Below the pieces are notes generated by a model. That model was not told the DNA's origin. It did no database searches and saw nothing but the letters and a program-made list of their open reading frames with translations. A stretch of 64,000 bases of DNA, from NCBI GenBank assembly GCA_016744795.1, contig JADGDR010000005.1, forward strand, positions 156,257 through 220,256. Direction: 5' to 3'. The stretch is from Sulfurospirillum sp. GTDB lineage: Bacteria; Campylobacterota; Campylobacteria; Campylobacterales; Sulfurospirillaceae. Numbering within the stretch: position 1 is the stretch's first letter; each line of letters begins with the position of its first letter. The translations under genes and the position numbers were made by a program. Positions 27,281 to 36,729 of the stretch are shown one piece after another.

Positions 27281-27323
27281 GAGAAATTAAGATTATATTT
27301 ATATATACCTATCTTAATTTCTC
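27281..27323 (+). terminator. Terminator of the hydrogenase operon
   Basis: Perfect 13-bp stem GAGAAATTAAGAT / ATCTTAATTTCTC with a 17-nt loop, 6 bp after the operon's last stop. Confidence 0.75.
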
Positions 27324-27465
27324 TAAATTCTTAATCTCAGAGTCAATGAGAAAGACATCTTGTGTTGTAATACAGTATTTATCTTAATACTTTTCATAAT
27401 TTAAATCATGTAAACATTAGTAATACATAAAAATTAGTGTATAATTGCAAAAATTTAGGATTATT

Positions 27466-28170
27466 ATGAACAAAAGTTTTATAACAAATTTACTTAGTGT
27501 GGCTCTTATTGGGGTCTCTTTTTTACTAGCTGCTCCATATCACAATGCAGTTTTATATACAGGGTTATTTGCACTCTCCGGGGCAGTTACAAATCAGATT
27601 GCTATACATATGTTATTTGAAAAAGTTCCTTTTCTTTATGGAAGTGGTGTAATTCTTCTTCGTTTTGAGGCTTTTAAAGCTTCTATAAAAGATTTAATGA
27701 TGAATCAGTTTTTTACAAAAGATCAACTCAATGATTTTTTTGAAAAAGAAGAGAAAAATTTAGACTTAGAACCTATCATTCAAAATGCTGATTTTTCTCC
27801 TGCTTATGATGCTTTGGCAAAAACAATTATGGAATCTCAATTTGGAGGTATGCTTGGCATGTTTGGCGGAGAAAAAGCACTTGAAACTATGAGAGAACCT
27901 TTTACAAATAAACTAAAAGTGGCTGTCGTTACTATAGCAAAAAGTGATTCATTTAATGAGCAAATCAAATTACACTTACAAGACTCATCACTAAGTGATG
28001 ATATGCTTTCTTCTATAGAAGTTGTTATAGATGCTAGACTTGAAGAGTTAACCCCAGTTATGGTTAAAGAAATAGTTCAAACTTTTATGAGAGAACACTT
28101 GGGTTGGCTTGTAGTTTGGGGTGGTTTCTTTGGTGGACTAATTGGATTAGTCTCTAGTTTCTTACTTTAG
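27466..28170 (+). CDS. DUF445 family membrane protein
   Basis: 234 aa. N-terminal hydrophobic pair of segments (about residues 6-22 and 27-45) with the DUF445-like AVTNQIAIHMLFEK, a central helical region, and a C-terminal membrane segment LVVWGGFFGGLIGLVSSFLL. Homologues are membrane proteins of unknown role. The frame opens at 27445, but the ATG at 27466 with AGGATT before it fits the family. Stands alone between the hydrogenase operon and the GGDEF gene. Confidence 0.72.
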   Translation: MNKSFITNLLSVALIGVSFLLAAPYHNAVLYTGLFALSGAVTNQIAIHMLFEKVPFLYGSGVILLRFEAFKASIKDLMMNQFFTKDQLNDFFEKEEKNLDLEPIIQNADFSPAYDALAKTIMESQFGGMLGMFGGEKALETMREPFTNKLKVAVVTIAKSDSFNEQIKLHLQDSSLSDDMLSSIEVVIDARLEELTPVMVKEIVQTFMREHLGWLVVWGGFFGGLIGLVSSFLL

Positions 28171-28307
28171 CCAATCAATCACGCGGAATATACCCTATAA
28201 ACTAGTCAAATTTTAATTCAGTAATTGAGATAAAATAATGCTTTAGCTTACGTGAAATGTATATATTTTATCTTGAACTGTATTAAAACTGATATTATCT
28301 TTAGTTC

Positions 28308-28345
28308 ATATTTTCTTTACATGTAAAGAAAATATATGATACAAT
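28308..28345 (+). promoter_or_regulatory. 28-bp perfect palindrome at the promoter of the GGDEF-fusion gene
   Basis: The common TTTACATGTAAA word (28316-28327) is extended here by 8 bp on each side to a perfect palindrome at 28308-28335. A -10-like TACAAT (28340-28345) follows at once. This copy is non-coding and well placed to be an operator or activator site. Confidence 0.55.
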
Positions 28346-28366
28346 AGTATATTGGAGGATGAGCTA

Positions 28367-29968
28367 ATGAAGTTTTTATTATGCTTTATTTTATTTCCAT
28401 TATTTCTATTTTCAGCTCCAAACCAAAAAATAGTTCTTCAACTCAACTGGTTACATCAATTTCAATTTGCAGGTTATTATATTGCTAAGGAAAAAGGTTT
28501 TTATAAGGATGCTGGCATTGATGTCGAAATCAAAGAATTTAAATTTGATGTAGATATATCAAAAGCAATTAAAAATAAAACAGTAGATTTTGCTATAAGT
28601 AGGTCTTCATTACTAATTCAAAAAGATAATGGCGAAGATATTGTTGCTCTGTTTGCTACTTATCAAAATTCTCCATTGATATTATTGGTAATAGATAACG
28701 GTAATATAAATAGTATAGAAGATTTTAGAAACAAAAAAGTAATGATAACCCCAGATGCAAAAGGTACAGCGTCCATAATTGCGATGTTATATTCTCGTAA
28801 ACTAACTCTAAACGATATAAAAATACAAAAAAATAGTTCTAATTTAGATGATTTAATAAATGCTAAAACTGACGCAATGTCCTCATATATGTCAAATGAA
28901 CCTCTTCAACTTGAAGCTAAAAATATAAAGTATAAGGTATTTAGTCCTAACGATTATGGCTTTGATTTTTACAGCGATATATTATACACTTCTGCAAAAT
29001 ATATAAAAGAGAATCCTAAAATAACAAAAGCATTTTATAAAGCCACTGAAAAAGGATGGAAATATGCATTTGAACATATAGGCACAACAGCTCAATTAAT
29101 TTATACAAAATACAACTCTCAAAATAAAACAATAGTTAATTTAGTATCAGAAGGCGAAATTTTAAAAAAGCTAGCTTATCCTTCAAGTCAGACAATAATT
29201 GGGGCATTAGATAAAAAAAAGCTTCAAAGAATAGTAGATGTTTACAAAGTTATAGGATTTATTTCAAAAGATATTAATTTAGACGAATTTGTATACAAGC
29301 ACAATTCTTACCAAATGCTTAGTTTCTATTTAACTCCTCATGAACTTTTACTGTTTATTTTACTAGCTATACTATCTATAATTCTTGTTATTGTTATACT
29401 ATTTATTATTATAATTAAAAGAAAATGGTTATTAACTAACGAGCAATTAAAAAAAGAGATTTCGATTAAAACAAAAAAAATAAACAGACAAACATATGTA
29501 GATTTTTTAACTAAAGCAAAAAATACAAAAGCATACTCTGAAAAAATAGAAGAACATTTATCTCTTTATAACAGATATCAAACTCCATTTTCACTAATAT
29601 TGTTAGATATTGATGATTTTAAGAGAATAAACGATAACTATGGACATATAGTGGGAGATACTGTTTTAATTAATTTAGTTAAGATAGTTGAGTCAACTAT
29701 TAGAAAAAATGATTTTCTTTTTAGAGTTGGTGGTGAAGAGTTTATGGTTATATTCTCAAATACTTCACTTAATGAAGCTAAAAATGTTAGTGAGCATATA
29801 AGAAAAAATATAGAAAAATCCTTAAGTACTATCAAAAATGAAATCATAACTATAAGTATAGGATTATGCGAAGTAAAACCTAAAGAAGATAAATCAGACA
29901 TATATGATAGAGTCGATAAACTTATGTACGTTTCTAAAAATAATGGAAAAAACAGGATATCTTATTAG
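28367..29968 (+). CDS. NMT1/THI5-like substrate-binding domain fused to a GGDEF diguanylate cyclase
   Basis: 533 aa from the ATG at 28367, 8 bp after GGAGG. Order: signal peptide (1-18), periplasmic NMT1/SsuA-type binding domain (LNWLHQFQFAGYYIAKEKGFYKDAGIDV, to about residue 320), a membrane span (LLLFILLAILSIILVIVILFIIIIK, about 325-352) and a GGDEF domain (about 370-533). The active-site loop is GGEEF and an inhibitory RxxD (RKND) lies five residues before it, so it should make c-di-GMP and be feedback inhibited. The ligand may be a pyrimidine, taurine or sulfonate-like molecule; not determined. Monocistronic. Confidence 0.88.
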   Translation: MKFLLCFILFPLFLFSAPNQKIVLQLNWLHQFQFAGYYIAKEKGFYKDAGIDVEIKEFKFDVDISKAIKNKTVDFAISRSSLLIQKDNGEDIVALFATYQNSPLILLVIDNGNINSIEDFRNKKVMITPDAKGTASIIAMLYSRKLTLNDIKIQKNSSNLDDLINAKTDAMSSYMSNEPLQLEAKNIKYKVFSPNDYGFDFYSDILYTSAKYIKENPKITKAFYKATEKGWKYAFEHIGTTAQLIYTKYNSQNKTIVNLVSEGEILKKLAYPSSQTIIGALDKKKLQRIVDVYKVIGFISKDINLDEFVYKHNSYQMLSFYLTPHELLLFILLAILSIILVIVILFIIIIKRKWLLTNEQLKKEISIKTKKINRQTYVDFLTKAKNTKAYSEKIEEHLSLYNRYQTPFSLILLDIDDFKRINDNYGHIVGDTVLINLVKIVESTIRKNDFLFRVGGEEFMVIFSNTSLNEAKNVSEHIRKNIEKSLSTIKNEIITISIGLCEVKPKEDKSDIYDRVDKLMYVSKNNGKNRISY

Positions 29969-30138
29969 CTAATATTTAAAGACTAAAAGAACTTCATTCA
30001 GTGCAAAACCTTTGATTTTTTATTTTATTACACATTTTTCTTGATAATCGTCATTTTATTTAAAATTAATTCAAATATACTTACATCATTAATTCAATAC
30101 TTGAGTAAATCACTTGGTATACTCAAAAAGGAAACAAA

Positions 30139-30363
30139 GTGAATGAAAAACCATATAGAAGCATAGTAAAAACAATCTCATGGAGAGCTATTGGAACGAT
30201 TGATACTATTGTAATATCTTATCTTGTAACTGGTAATTTTGCCATGGCAGCTTCTATCGGTTCTATAGAATTGGTAACGAAGATGGTTTTGTTTTATTTT
30301 CATGAAAGAGCTTGGAATAAAATTAGTTTTGGAAGAGAGAAACAACCGGAGTATCAGATATGA
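30139..30363 (+). CDS. DUF2061 family small membrane protein
   Basis: 74 aa. PYRSIVKTISWRAIGTIDTIVISYLVTGN at the N-terminus and a second hydrophobic segment, then EFRAWNKI-like FHERAWNKISFGR: the DUF2061 pattern. GTG start at 30139 behind AAAAAGGA. Its stop overlaps the cysH start by 4 bp (ATGA), and DUF2061 genes are commonly found with sulfate-assimilation genes, so a role at the membrane in sulfate use is likely but unproven. Confidence 0.85.
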   Translation: MNEKPYRSIVKTISWRAIGTIDTIVISYLVTGNFAMAASIGSIELVTKMVLFYFHERAWNKISFGREKQPEYQI

Positions 30364-31052
30364 ATATAGAAAAAATTAAGCTAGAGTTAAAAGACAAAAG
30401 TACAAAAGATGTTTTAGAGTACTTTTTAAATGAGTTACATGTAAACATTGCTTTAGCTTCAAGTCTTAGCATAGAAGATCAAGTTTTAGCAGATATGCTT
30501 TATGGTATCAAAGAAGATGCAAAAATATTTACTCTTGACACGGGAAGGTTACCAAAACAGACTTATGAATTGATTGAGAAGACAAATAACAAATACAAGC
30601 AAAAAATAAAAGTTTATTTTCCTCAAACAAAAGCAGTAGAAGCTTTAGTAAATGAAAAAGGTATGTTTAGTTTTTACAACTCCATAGATGAGAGAAAAGA
30701 GTGTTGTTTTATTCGAAAAATTGAGCCACTAAAACGAGCATTAAAAGGGATTGATATTTGGATAACAGGACTAAGACGTGACCAATCTGTAACAAGAGAT
30801 AAGATGGAGCTTATTGAGTGGGATGAAGGTAACGGATTGTTAAAACTCAACCCTCTCATAGATTGGAGTGAGGAAGACGTTTGGGCACACATAAAGTTCA
30901 ACAACGTTCCGTACAACAAACTTCACGATGAAGGTTACCCAAGTATTGGCTGTGAGCCATGTAGTCGAGCCATTAAAAATGGTGAAGATATAAGAAGTGG
31001 AAGATGGTGGTGGGAAAACCCAGAACACAAAGAGTGTGGTTTACACAACTAA
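30360..31052 (+). CDS. cysH: Adenylylsulfate (APS) reductase, thioredoxin-dependent
   Basis: 230 aa PP-loop protein. [13 protein letters not shown] (about residue 34) and [15 protein letters not shown] (about 61) form the nucleotide site; ITGLRRDQS (about 133) follows. Cysteine pairs [12 protein letters not shown] (about 110) and [10 protein letters not shown] (about 200) are the [4Fe-4S] ligands that mark the APS-using form, as opposed to the cluster-free PAPS reductase. It reduces APS to sulfite. It heads the cysH-cysD-cysN-sulfite reductase run after DUF2061; no APS kinase gene is seen, in keeping with direct APS use. Confidence 0.93.
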   Translation: MNIEKIKLELKDKSTKDVLEYFLNELHVNIALASSLSIEDQVLADMLYGIKEDAKIFTLDTGRLPKQTYELIEKTNNKYKQKIKVYFPQTKAVEALVNEKGMFSFYNSIDERKECCFIRKIEPLKRALKGIDIWITGLRRDQSVTRDKMELIEWDEGNGLLKLNPLIDWSEEDVWAHIKFNNVPYNKLHDEGYPSIGCEPCSRAIKNGEDIRSGRWWWENPEHKECGLHN

Positions 31053-31064
31053 ATATGGAATGAG

Positions 31065-31106
31065 CGGGACAGGTTGCTTTTACAAAGTAAAAGATGCCTG
31101 TCCCCG
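31065..31106. repeat. REP-like GC-rich hairpin between cysH and cysD
   Basis: GGGACAGG (31066-31073) pairs with CCTGTCCC (31097-31104), and inside them GCTTTTAC pairs with GTAAAAG around a short loop, separated by a small internal mismatch. It is the most GC-rich spot of the region and resembles REP palindromes mobilised by RAYT transposases. Within an operon such a stem can stabilise upstream mRNA. Confidence 0.6.
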
Positions 31107-31125
31107 AAAACAATATGGAGACAAA

Positions 31126-32037
31126 ATGAAAAACAAAAGAAATTTGACACATTTACGTCAGCTTGAAGCTGAATCAATACATATTATGAGAGAAGTCATA
31201 AGCGAATTTGATAACCCAGCTATGCTTTATAGCGTAGGAAAAGATAGTGCGGTAATGTTGCATTTGGCTATCAAAGCATTTTACCCATCGAAACTACCAT
31301 TTCCTCTTTTACATGTAGACACTACATGGAAATTTAAAGAGATGATAGAGTTTCGTGATAAGCGAGTAAAAGAGTTAGGTTTAGACTTGCTTGTACATGT
31401 AAACCCTGATGGTTTAGAGCAAAATGTAGGACCTTTTACTCATGGAAGCAAAGTTCATACTGACATAATGAAAACGGAAGGTCTAAAACAAGCACTAAAT
31501 AAGTACAAATTTGACGCAGTTTTTGGTGGAGCTAGGCGTGATGAAGAGAAAAGTCGTGCAAAAGAGAGAATTTACTCTTTTCGTGACAAATTTCATAGAT
31601 GGAATCCAAAAGAGCAACGTCCTGAGCTTTGGAACTTGTATAACGCTAAGGTTAATGAAGGTGAAAGCATTAGAGTATTTCCACTTTCAAATTGGACTGA
31701 ACTCGATATTTGGCAATATATTTACCTTGAAGGTATTCCTATTGTACCTCTTTATTTTGCAAAAAAACGCCCAGTAGTTGTAAAAAATGGTGTCAAAATC
31801 ATGGTTGACGATGACAGAATGCCAATAGAAGAGGGCGAAGAGATAAAATATGAAAGTGTTAGATTTAGAACACTAGGTTGTTATCCACTTACTGGTGCAG
31901 TTGATTCTACCGCCTCTACATTACCAGAAATAATTCAAGAGATGTTACTTACTAAAACAAGTGAGAGACAAGGGCGAGTTATAGACTCTGATGGTTCTAG
32001 TTCAATGGAAAAAAAGAAAATGGAAGGATATTTTTAA
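31126..32037 (+). CDS. cysD: Sulfate adenylyltransferase subunit 2
   Basis: 303 aa, the typical CysD length, from the ATG at 31126 behind GGAG; the longer frame from 30997 runs through the REP-like hairpin and the end of cysH and is not credible. PP-loop ATP-pyrophosphatase: [19 protein letters not shown] (about residue 27-45), then [13 protein letters not shown] and [21 protein letters not shown]. With CysN it activates sulfate to APS. Stop and cysN start overlap by 1 bp. Confidence 0.95.
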   Translation: MKNKRNLTHLRQLEAESIHIMREVISEFDNPAMLYSVGKDSAVMLHLAIKAFYPSKLPFPLLHVDTTWKFKEMIEFRDKRVKELGLDLLVHVNPDGLEQNVGPFTHGSKVHTDIMKTEGLKQALNKYKFDAVFGGARRDEEKSRAKERIYSFRDKFHRWNPKEQRPELWNLYNAKVNEGESIRVFPLSNWTELDIWQYIYLEGIPIVPLYFAKKRPVVVKNGVKIMVDDDRMPIEEGEEIKYESVRFRTLGCYPLTGAVDSTASTLPEIIQEMLLTKTSERQGRVIDSDGSSSMEKKKMEGYF

Positions 32038-33452
32038 TGAGTGATTTACTAAGTACAAATATTGAAGAATATTTAAAAATACATGAAAACAAAGAACTTT
32101 TGAGATTTATTACTTGTGGTAGTGTTGACGATGGCAAAAGTACACTCATAGGTCGACTTCTTTATGATTCAAAAATGATTTTTGAAGACCAACTCTCAGC
32201 TATTACAAAAGATAGTAAAAAAGTTGGAACTACTGGTGAGAAGGTAGACTTAGCTCTTTTGGTTGATGGACTTGCAAGTGAGAGAGAACAAGGAATCACC
32301 ATTGATGTGGCTTACCGATACTTCACAACTGAAAAAAGAAAGTTCATCATTGCAGATACTCCTGGTCATGAACAATACACTAGAAATATGGCAACAGGAG
32401 CTAGCTCAGCAGATGCAGCCATTATTTTAATAGATGCTCGTTATGGCATACAGACTCAAACAAAAAGACATAGTTACATAACTTCTCTTTTGGGTATTAA
32501 ACATATAGTCGTAGCAATTAATAAAATGGATTTACTTGATTTTAACGAAGAGGTATATAAAAAAATTAAAGAAGATTATATACACTTTGCAAAAGAAGTT
32601 GGTATCAATAGTCCTATTTTTATTCCTATGAGTGCACTTGATGGTGACAATATTGTAAATAAAAGTAAAAAAACTCCTTGGTATAAAGGTGAACCACTTC
32701 TTCATATTCTTGAACACATAGAAATAGCAAATGACATAAATTTAGATGATTTTAGATTCCCAGTTCAATATGTAAATCGTCCAAATCTTGATTTTAGAGG
32801 ATTTAGTGGAACTATAGCAAGTGGTATTATCAAAATTGGAGATAAAGTAGTAGCACTTCCTTCAAATAAAAAATCAACTATAAAGTCAATAGTCACTTAT
32901 GATGGTGATTTAGATGAGGCATATGCTCCTATGGCTGTAACTATAACTCTAAATGATGAGATAGATATTAGTAGGGGAGATGTAATAGTAAAAGCCGATA
33001 ATGTACCTGACATCGCAGATGAATTTGATGTACATGTAGTGTGGATGGATGAGAAACCTCTTGTTTTAGGTAATACCTATGAGATAAAAAAGGGAACAAA
33101 TACCATAAGTGGTTTTTTTGAAGATATTCATTATAAAAAAGATGTAAATACTTTAGAACATATTAGTGTAGATAAACTAGAATTAAATGATATAGGTTAT
33201 GCTAAACTAGTACTTTCAAAGAGAGTTGTATATGATAGTTATGATATTAATAGGCAAACAGGAAGATTTATAATTATAGAAAAATATAGCAATAAAACTG
33301 TTGGTGCAGGAATGATAAAACAGAAGACAAAAGGCAAAAAGAGTACTTTAAAACATAGTGATTTTGAAGTAGAGTTTAACGCACTTGTGAGAAAACATTT
33401 TCCTCATTGGGGCACAAAAGATATATCTAAAATAGATGATTTTATAATATAG
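32037..33452 (+). CDS. cysN: Sulfate adenylyltransferase subunit 1 (GTPase)
   Basis: 471 aa EF-Tu-like GTPase. G1 GSVDDGKSTLIGRLLYD (about residue 28), G2/G3 EREQGITIDVAYRYF and DTPGHEQYTRNM (about 103), G4 NKMD (about 160), then beta-barrel domains 2 and 3. GTP hydrolysis drives APS formation by CysD. No C-terminal CysC (APS kinase) domain is fused, matching an APS-reductase pathway. The sulfite reductase gene follows after 9 bp. Confidence 0.95.
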   Translation: MSDLLSTNIEEYLKIHENKELLRFITCGSVDDGKSTLIGRLLYDSKMIFEDQLSAITKDSKKVGTTGEKVDLALLVDGLASEREQGITIDVAYRYFTTEKRKFIIADTPGHEQYTRNMATGASSADAAIILIDARYGIQTQTKRHSYITSLLGIKHIVVAINKMDLLDFNEEVYKKIKEDYIHFAKEVGINSPIFIPMSALDGDNIVNKSKKTPWYKGEPLLHILEHIEIANDINLDDFRFPVQYVNRPNLDFRGFSGTIASGIIKIGDKVVALPSNKKSTIKSIVTYDGDLDEAYAPMAVTITLNDEIDISRGDVIVKADNVPDIADEFDVHVVWMDEKPLVLGNTYEIKKGTNTISGFFEDIHYKKDVNTLEHISVDKLELNDIGYAKLVLSKRVVYDSYDINRQTGRFIIIEKYSNKTVGAGMIKQKTKGKKSTLKHSDFEVEFNALVRKHFPHWGTKDISKIDDFII

Positions 33453-33461
33453 GATTAAAAA

Positions 33462-34961
33462 ATGTTGTCAAAAGTAGAGATTTTAAAAGCTGAGCGTCCA
33501 CCATTAGAGATGATTAAAGATATTTACCGTGAAGCAAATGGTGGAATAGTCATAGATGAAGAGCATATAGCTCTTTTGAAATGGTATGGTATGTATCCTC
33601 ATGCCAATAAAGATAAAAGTGAAGATAAAGCTTACTATATGAAACGCATCAAACTTGTAGATGGTCGCATGGATAAAAAAGCTTTAGAAATCATGAGTGA
33701 TATTGCTTTGAAATATGCTCAGGGTTATATTGATTTTACAACAAGACAAAATATACAGTTTCACTATATTCAAATAAAAGATTTACCTGCAATTTTTAAA
33801 GCTTTTGAAAATACAGCTTTGACTTCTAGACTAGCTTCAGGAGATGGACCAAGACCCATAGTAAACTGTCCTGTAAGTGGAATAGACAAAGACGATATAT
33901 ATGATGTTAATCCTATTGTAAAAGACATAGATAAGTTTTTTGATGAGCATAGTGAAGATTTTTCAAATCTTCCAAGAAAATATAAACTAGGTATCAGTGG
34001 CTGTAAGTGCCACTGTATGGGGCATGAAATTCAAGATGTTGCTTTTACAGCATTTAAACAAGATGGTGAAGTTCTATTTGACTTGACCATAGGTGGTGGA
34101 TTGGCAAAATCAAAACGCATAGCAACTCGTGCAAAAAGGTACATAAAACCTAACCAAGTTAAAGAAGTAGCTGTTGTTTGCGCTGAGCTTTTTAGAGATT
34201 TTGGTAATAGACAAAATAGAAGCAAAGCAAGAGTAAGACACTTGCTTGAAGAGTGGGGAATAGAAAAGTTTGTAAATGAGCTAGAAAAAAAGCTTGATTT
34301 TAGCCTACTTGAGGGATTAAAAGAGCCAAAAATTATTTCTTATGCTCAAAGAGAACATTTTGGAATACATGAATCAATCGTACAAGGTGAAAGTTACATT
34401 GGCTGTGCAACAAATAGAGGAAGAGTTGCAGGTGAACAGTTTAAAGAACTTTCAAATTTGATAAATAAGTACAATGCAGGTGGAATAGCTCTAACCACTA
34501 CTCAAAATTTTGTAGTTTATGGTGTTAAAAATACCACACTCGATGAATTTTTAACAGAGTTAAAAGAGATTGGATTTACTCCAAACCCATCACGTTTTGA
34601 GGCTAGAACTCAAAGCTGCACAGGACTAGGCTTTTGTAAGTTTGCCATAACAGAAACAAAGAACTTTACAAATTCTCTTATATCTCATCTTGAGAATAAA
34701 TTTCCTGATTTTGATAAGCCTATTTCCATAGCCGTTTCTGGTTGTCCAAATGGTTGTTCACATCCTCATATAGTAGATATTGGGCTAATTGGAACAAAAA
34801 TAAAAACAGATGAAGGTAGAGTAGAAGGCTATGAAGTCTATTTAGGAGGAACTTTACAAGGTGAAAAAAGAAGTAAATTCGGAGAAAAAACTGGAGAAAA
34901 AGTTCCAGCAACCAAGATTTTTAAATATGTAGAGAATCTCATAAGAGAACAGTTGTTATAA
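33462..34961 (+). CDS. Assimilatory sulfite (or nitrite) reductase, siroheme/[4Fe-4S] protein
   Basis: 499 aa. Two ferredoxin-like halves plus two siroheme-binding halves, as in the sulfite/nitrite reductase family: YIDFTTRQNIQFHYIQ (about 85), GISGCKCHCMGHEIQDVAF (about 178), TQSCTGLGFCKFA (about 386) and AVSGCPNGCSHPHI (about 427); the last two give the cluster cysteines. It reduces sulfite to sulfide with six electrons. The operon (cysH-D-N) points to sulfite. The extra CKCHC cysteines in the first half are unusual. The gene's last codons form half of a terminator stem. Confidence 0.87.
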   Translation: MLSKVEILKAERPPLEMIKDIYREANGGIVIDEEHIALLKWYGMYPHANKDKSEDKAYYMKRIKLVDGRMDKKALEIMSDIALKYAQGYIDFTTRQNIQFHYIQIKDLPAIFKAFENTALTSRLASGDGPRPIVNCPVSGIDKDDIYDVNPIVKDIDKFFDEHSEDFSNLPRKYKLGISGCKCHCMGHEIQDVAFTAFKQDGEVLFDLTIGGGLAKSKRIATRAKRYIKPNQVKEVAVVCAELFRDFGNRQNRSKARVRHLLEEWGIEKFVNELEKKLDFSLLEGLKEPKIISYAQREHFGIHESIVQGESYIGCATNRGRVAGEQFKELSNLINKYNAGGIALTTTQNFVVYGVKNTTLDEFLTELKEIGFTPNPSRFEARTQSCTGLGFCKFAITETKNFTNSLISHLENKFPDFDKPISIAVSGCPNGCSHPHIVDIGLIGTKIKTDEGRVEGYEVYLGGTLQGEKRSKFGEKTGEKVPATKIFKYVENLIREQLL

Positions 34962-34972
34962 ACAACTGTTCT
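34946..34972. terminator. Bidirectional terminator between the cys operon and glpD
   Basis: 12-bp stem AGAACAGTTGTT / AACAACTGTTCT with a 3-nt loop; the left arm is in the last codons of the sulfite reductase gene. It serves the convergent glpD end at 34977 as well. Confidence 0.75.
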
Positions 34973-34976
34973 TAAA

Positions 34977-36536
34977 CTATAGAGCGTTATTCAATATTTT
35001 TAAAGTAGCTATTTTCTCATTTTGAACTTTTTCATCATCCCAATTTAGTTCATTTTGCATTAAAACCAATACTTTGTCCAACATCTCTTTAGCTCCTTGT
35101 ATATCTATTAAAGCTATATTGGATCTTCTAACTAAAAAATCAATAGGTTTTTTAACAAACTCTTCTTTTATGCAGTATATAACTTCGGCATTTATATAGG
35201 AGTAATTAGGATGTAGTTTTTCTACTTTTGAAATGCATTTAAAAACTTCATTTGCTTTATCACCATACATATGAATAAGATGTTTAGAAGTTTTTTCATC
35301 TAAAGAGCCTACCTTAAGCTCTTTTGTGAAATTTTCGCTTCCTACTAGTTTTAACTTTTTTGTTTTACATTTTTTGTTTTTTAAACCATATTCGCAAATA
35401 ACATAATCAACAACTTCTTCCGCCATTTTTCTGTAAGTTGTCCATTTCCCTCCAATGATACTTACTAATCCTGAGTTTGATTTTTTTATGATATGTTCTC
35501 TAACTATACTTGAAGTTGATTTATTTTTTTCAGGAGAAACTAGTGGTCTAATCCCTGACCAAGATGAGAGTATCTCTTTTTTATCTATTTTTAAATCAAA
35601 ATATATCTCTAAATGCTTTAGCAAATAATCAATATCTTTATTCTCTACTTTAGGATGTTCACTCAATTTTGATGATTCATCAGTTGTCCCTACCAAGCAT
35701 TTTCCCATCCAAGGAAGTATAAATAAAACCCTACCATCTTGTGTTTTTGGAATCATCAAACCTTCTTTTGAAGGCAAATACTTTTTATCTAAAACAATAT
35801 GTATCCCAGAACTTATATTAAGCAGTTTTTTTGCATTTTTATCATCTAAGAGTCTAATGTTATCAGAAAAAGCTCCCGTAGCATTGATGATTATAGGGGA
35901 ATGAACATCAAACTCTTTGTTATTGATAGTATCTTTAACTCTTAAGCCTGAAATCTTTTTATCTTTATATAAAAAGCCATTTACTTCATGATAATTTCTA
36001 CAATCACAATTGTATTTTTTAGCAGATTGCAATAAAGATATATTAAGTCTGGCATCGTTAAAACTGCCATCATAGTACTTTACTCCACCAACAAGTCCTT
36101 TTTTCTTGATACTAGGAAAATTACTTATCATCTTCTTTTTTGAGACAATAGAACTTCTTCCTAAACCTCTTTTTCCAGAAATTAAATCATACATACTAAG
36201 ACCTGCAAACATATAAGGTAATTCCCATAACCTATATACTGGTGTAACTAATGTAAGACGAGAGCATAGATGAGGGGCATTTTTTAAAAGTCTTGCCCTC
36301 TCTTTTAATCCTTCTTTAACTAAATTAAATTGATTAATATCCAATTTTTTAACAGCAGCTTCAAGATATCTGACACCACCATGAACCAGCTTTGTACTTC
36401 GTGAACTAGTACCTTCTGAAAAATCATTTTTTTCTAAAAGCAGAGTTTTGAAACCTCTATAACTTGCATCAAGAGCAATACCGCTTCCAGTAGCTCCACC
36501 ACCGATAATAATTATGTCAAATTCATCAGTATTCAT
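34977..36536 (-). CDS. glpD: Glycerol-3-phosphate dehydrogenase (FAD-dependent)
   Basis: 519 aa. FAD-binding IIIGGGATGSGIALDASYRG at the N-terminus, TSSRSTKLVHGGVRYLE (about residue 42), an FSTGA-like INATGAFSDNIR (about 215), SWSGIRPLVSPEK (about 315) and GGKWTTYRKMAEEVVDY (about 345). It oxidises glycerol-3-phosphate to dihydroxyacetone phosphate at the membrane, passing electrons to quinone. Stands alone between the cys operon and the siroheme synthase gene; no glpF or glpK nearby, so it may serve phospholipid turnover more than glycerol growth. Confidence 0.93.
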   Translation of the reverse strand: MNTDEFDIIIIGGGATGSGIALDASYRGFKTLLLEKNDFSEGTSSRSTKLVHGGVRYLEAAVKKLDINQFNLVKEGLKERARLLKNAPHLCSRLTLVTPVYRLWELPYMFAGLSMYDLISGKRGLGRSSIVSKKKMISNFPSIKKKGLVGGVKYYDGSFNDARLNISLLQSAKKYNCDCRNYHEVNGFLYKDKKISGLRVKDTINNKEFDVHSPIIINATGAFSDNIRLLDDKNAKKLLNISSGIHIVLDKKYLPSKEGLMIPKTQDGRVLFILPWMGKCLVGTTDESSKLSEHPKVENKDIDYLLKHLEIYFDLKIDKKEILSSWSGIRPLVSPEKNKSTSSIVREHIIKKSNSGLVSIIGGKWTTYRKMAEEVVDYVICEYGLKNKKCKTKKLKLVGSENFTKELKVGSLDEKTSKHLIHMYGDKANEVFKCISKVEKLHPNYSYINAEVIYCIKEEFVKKPIDFLVRRSNIALIDIQGAKEMLDKVLVLMQNELNWDDEKVQNEKIATLKILNNAL

Positions 36537-36729
36537 TGCTTTTTGTCCTTGTTATATTCGATTACAACATTATAACATTATAATTTTAAAATCTTTTTTA
36601 TATCTCTTATCATATAAAGAATTTAAATTTTAAGTGGCATTTAAAATAGAATACGTCACTATTAAGTTTAAAAATATGCAGTGTAATTTTGAATGCAAGA
36701 GGAAGGGCAATAATGTCGTTTAGATATAA

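Noticed and set aside
30997..31125. Longer N-terminus of CysD starting at 30997
   Set aside because: It would run through the end of cysH and the REP-like hairpin; the ATG at 31126 has a ribosome site and gives the family length.
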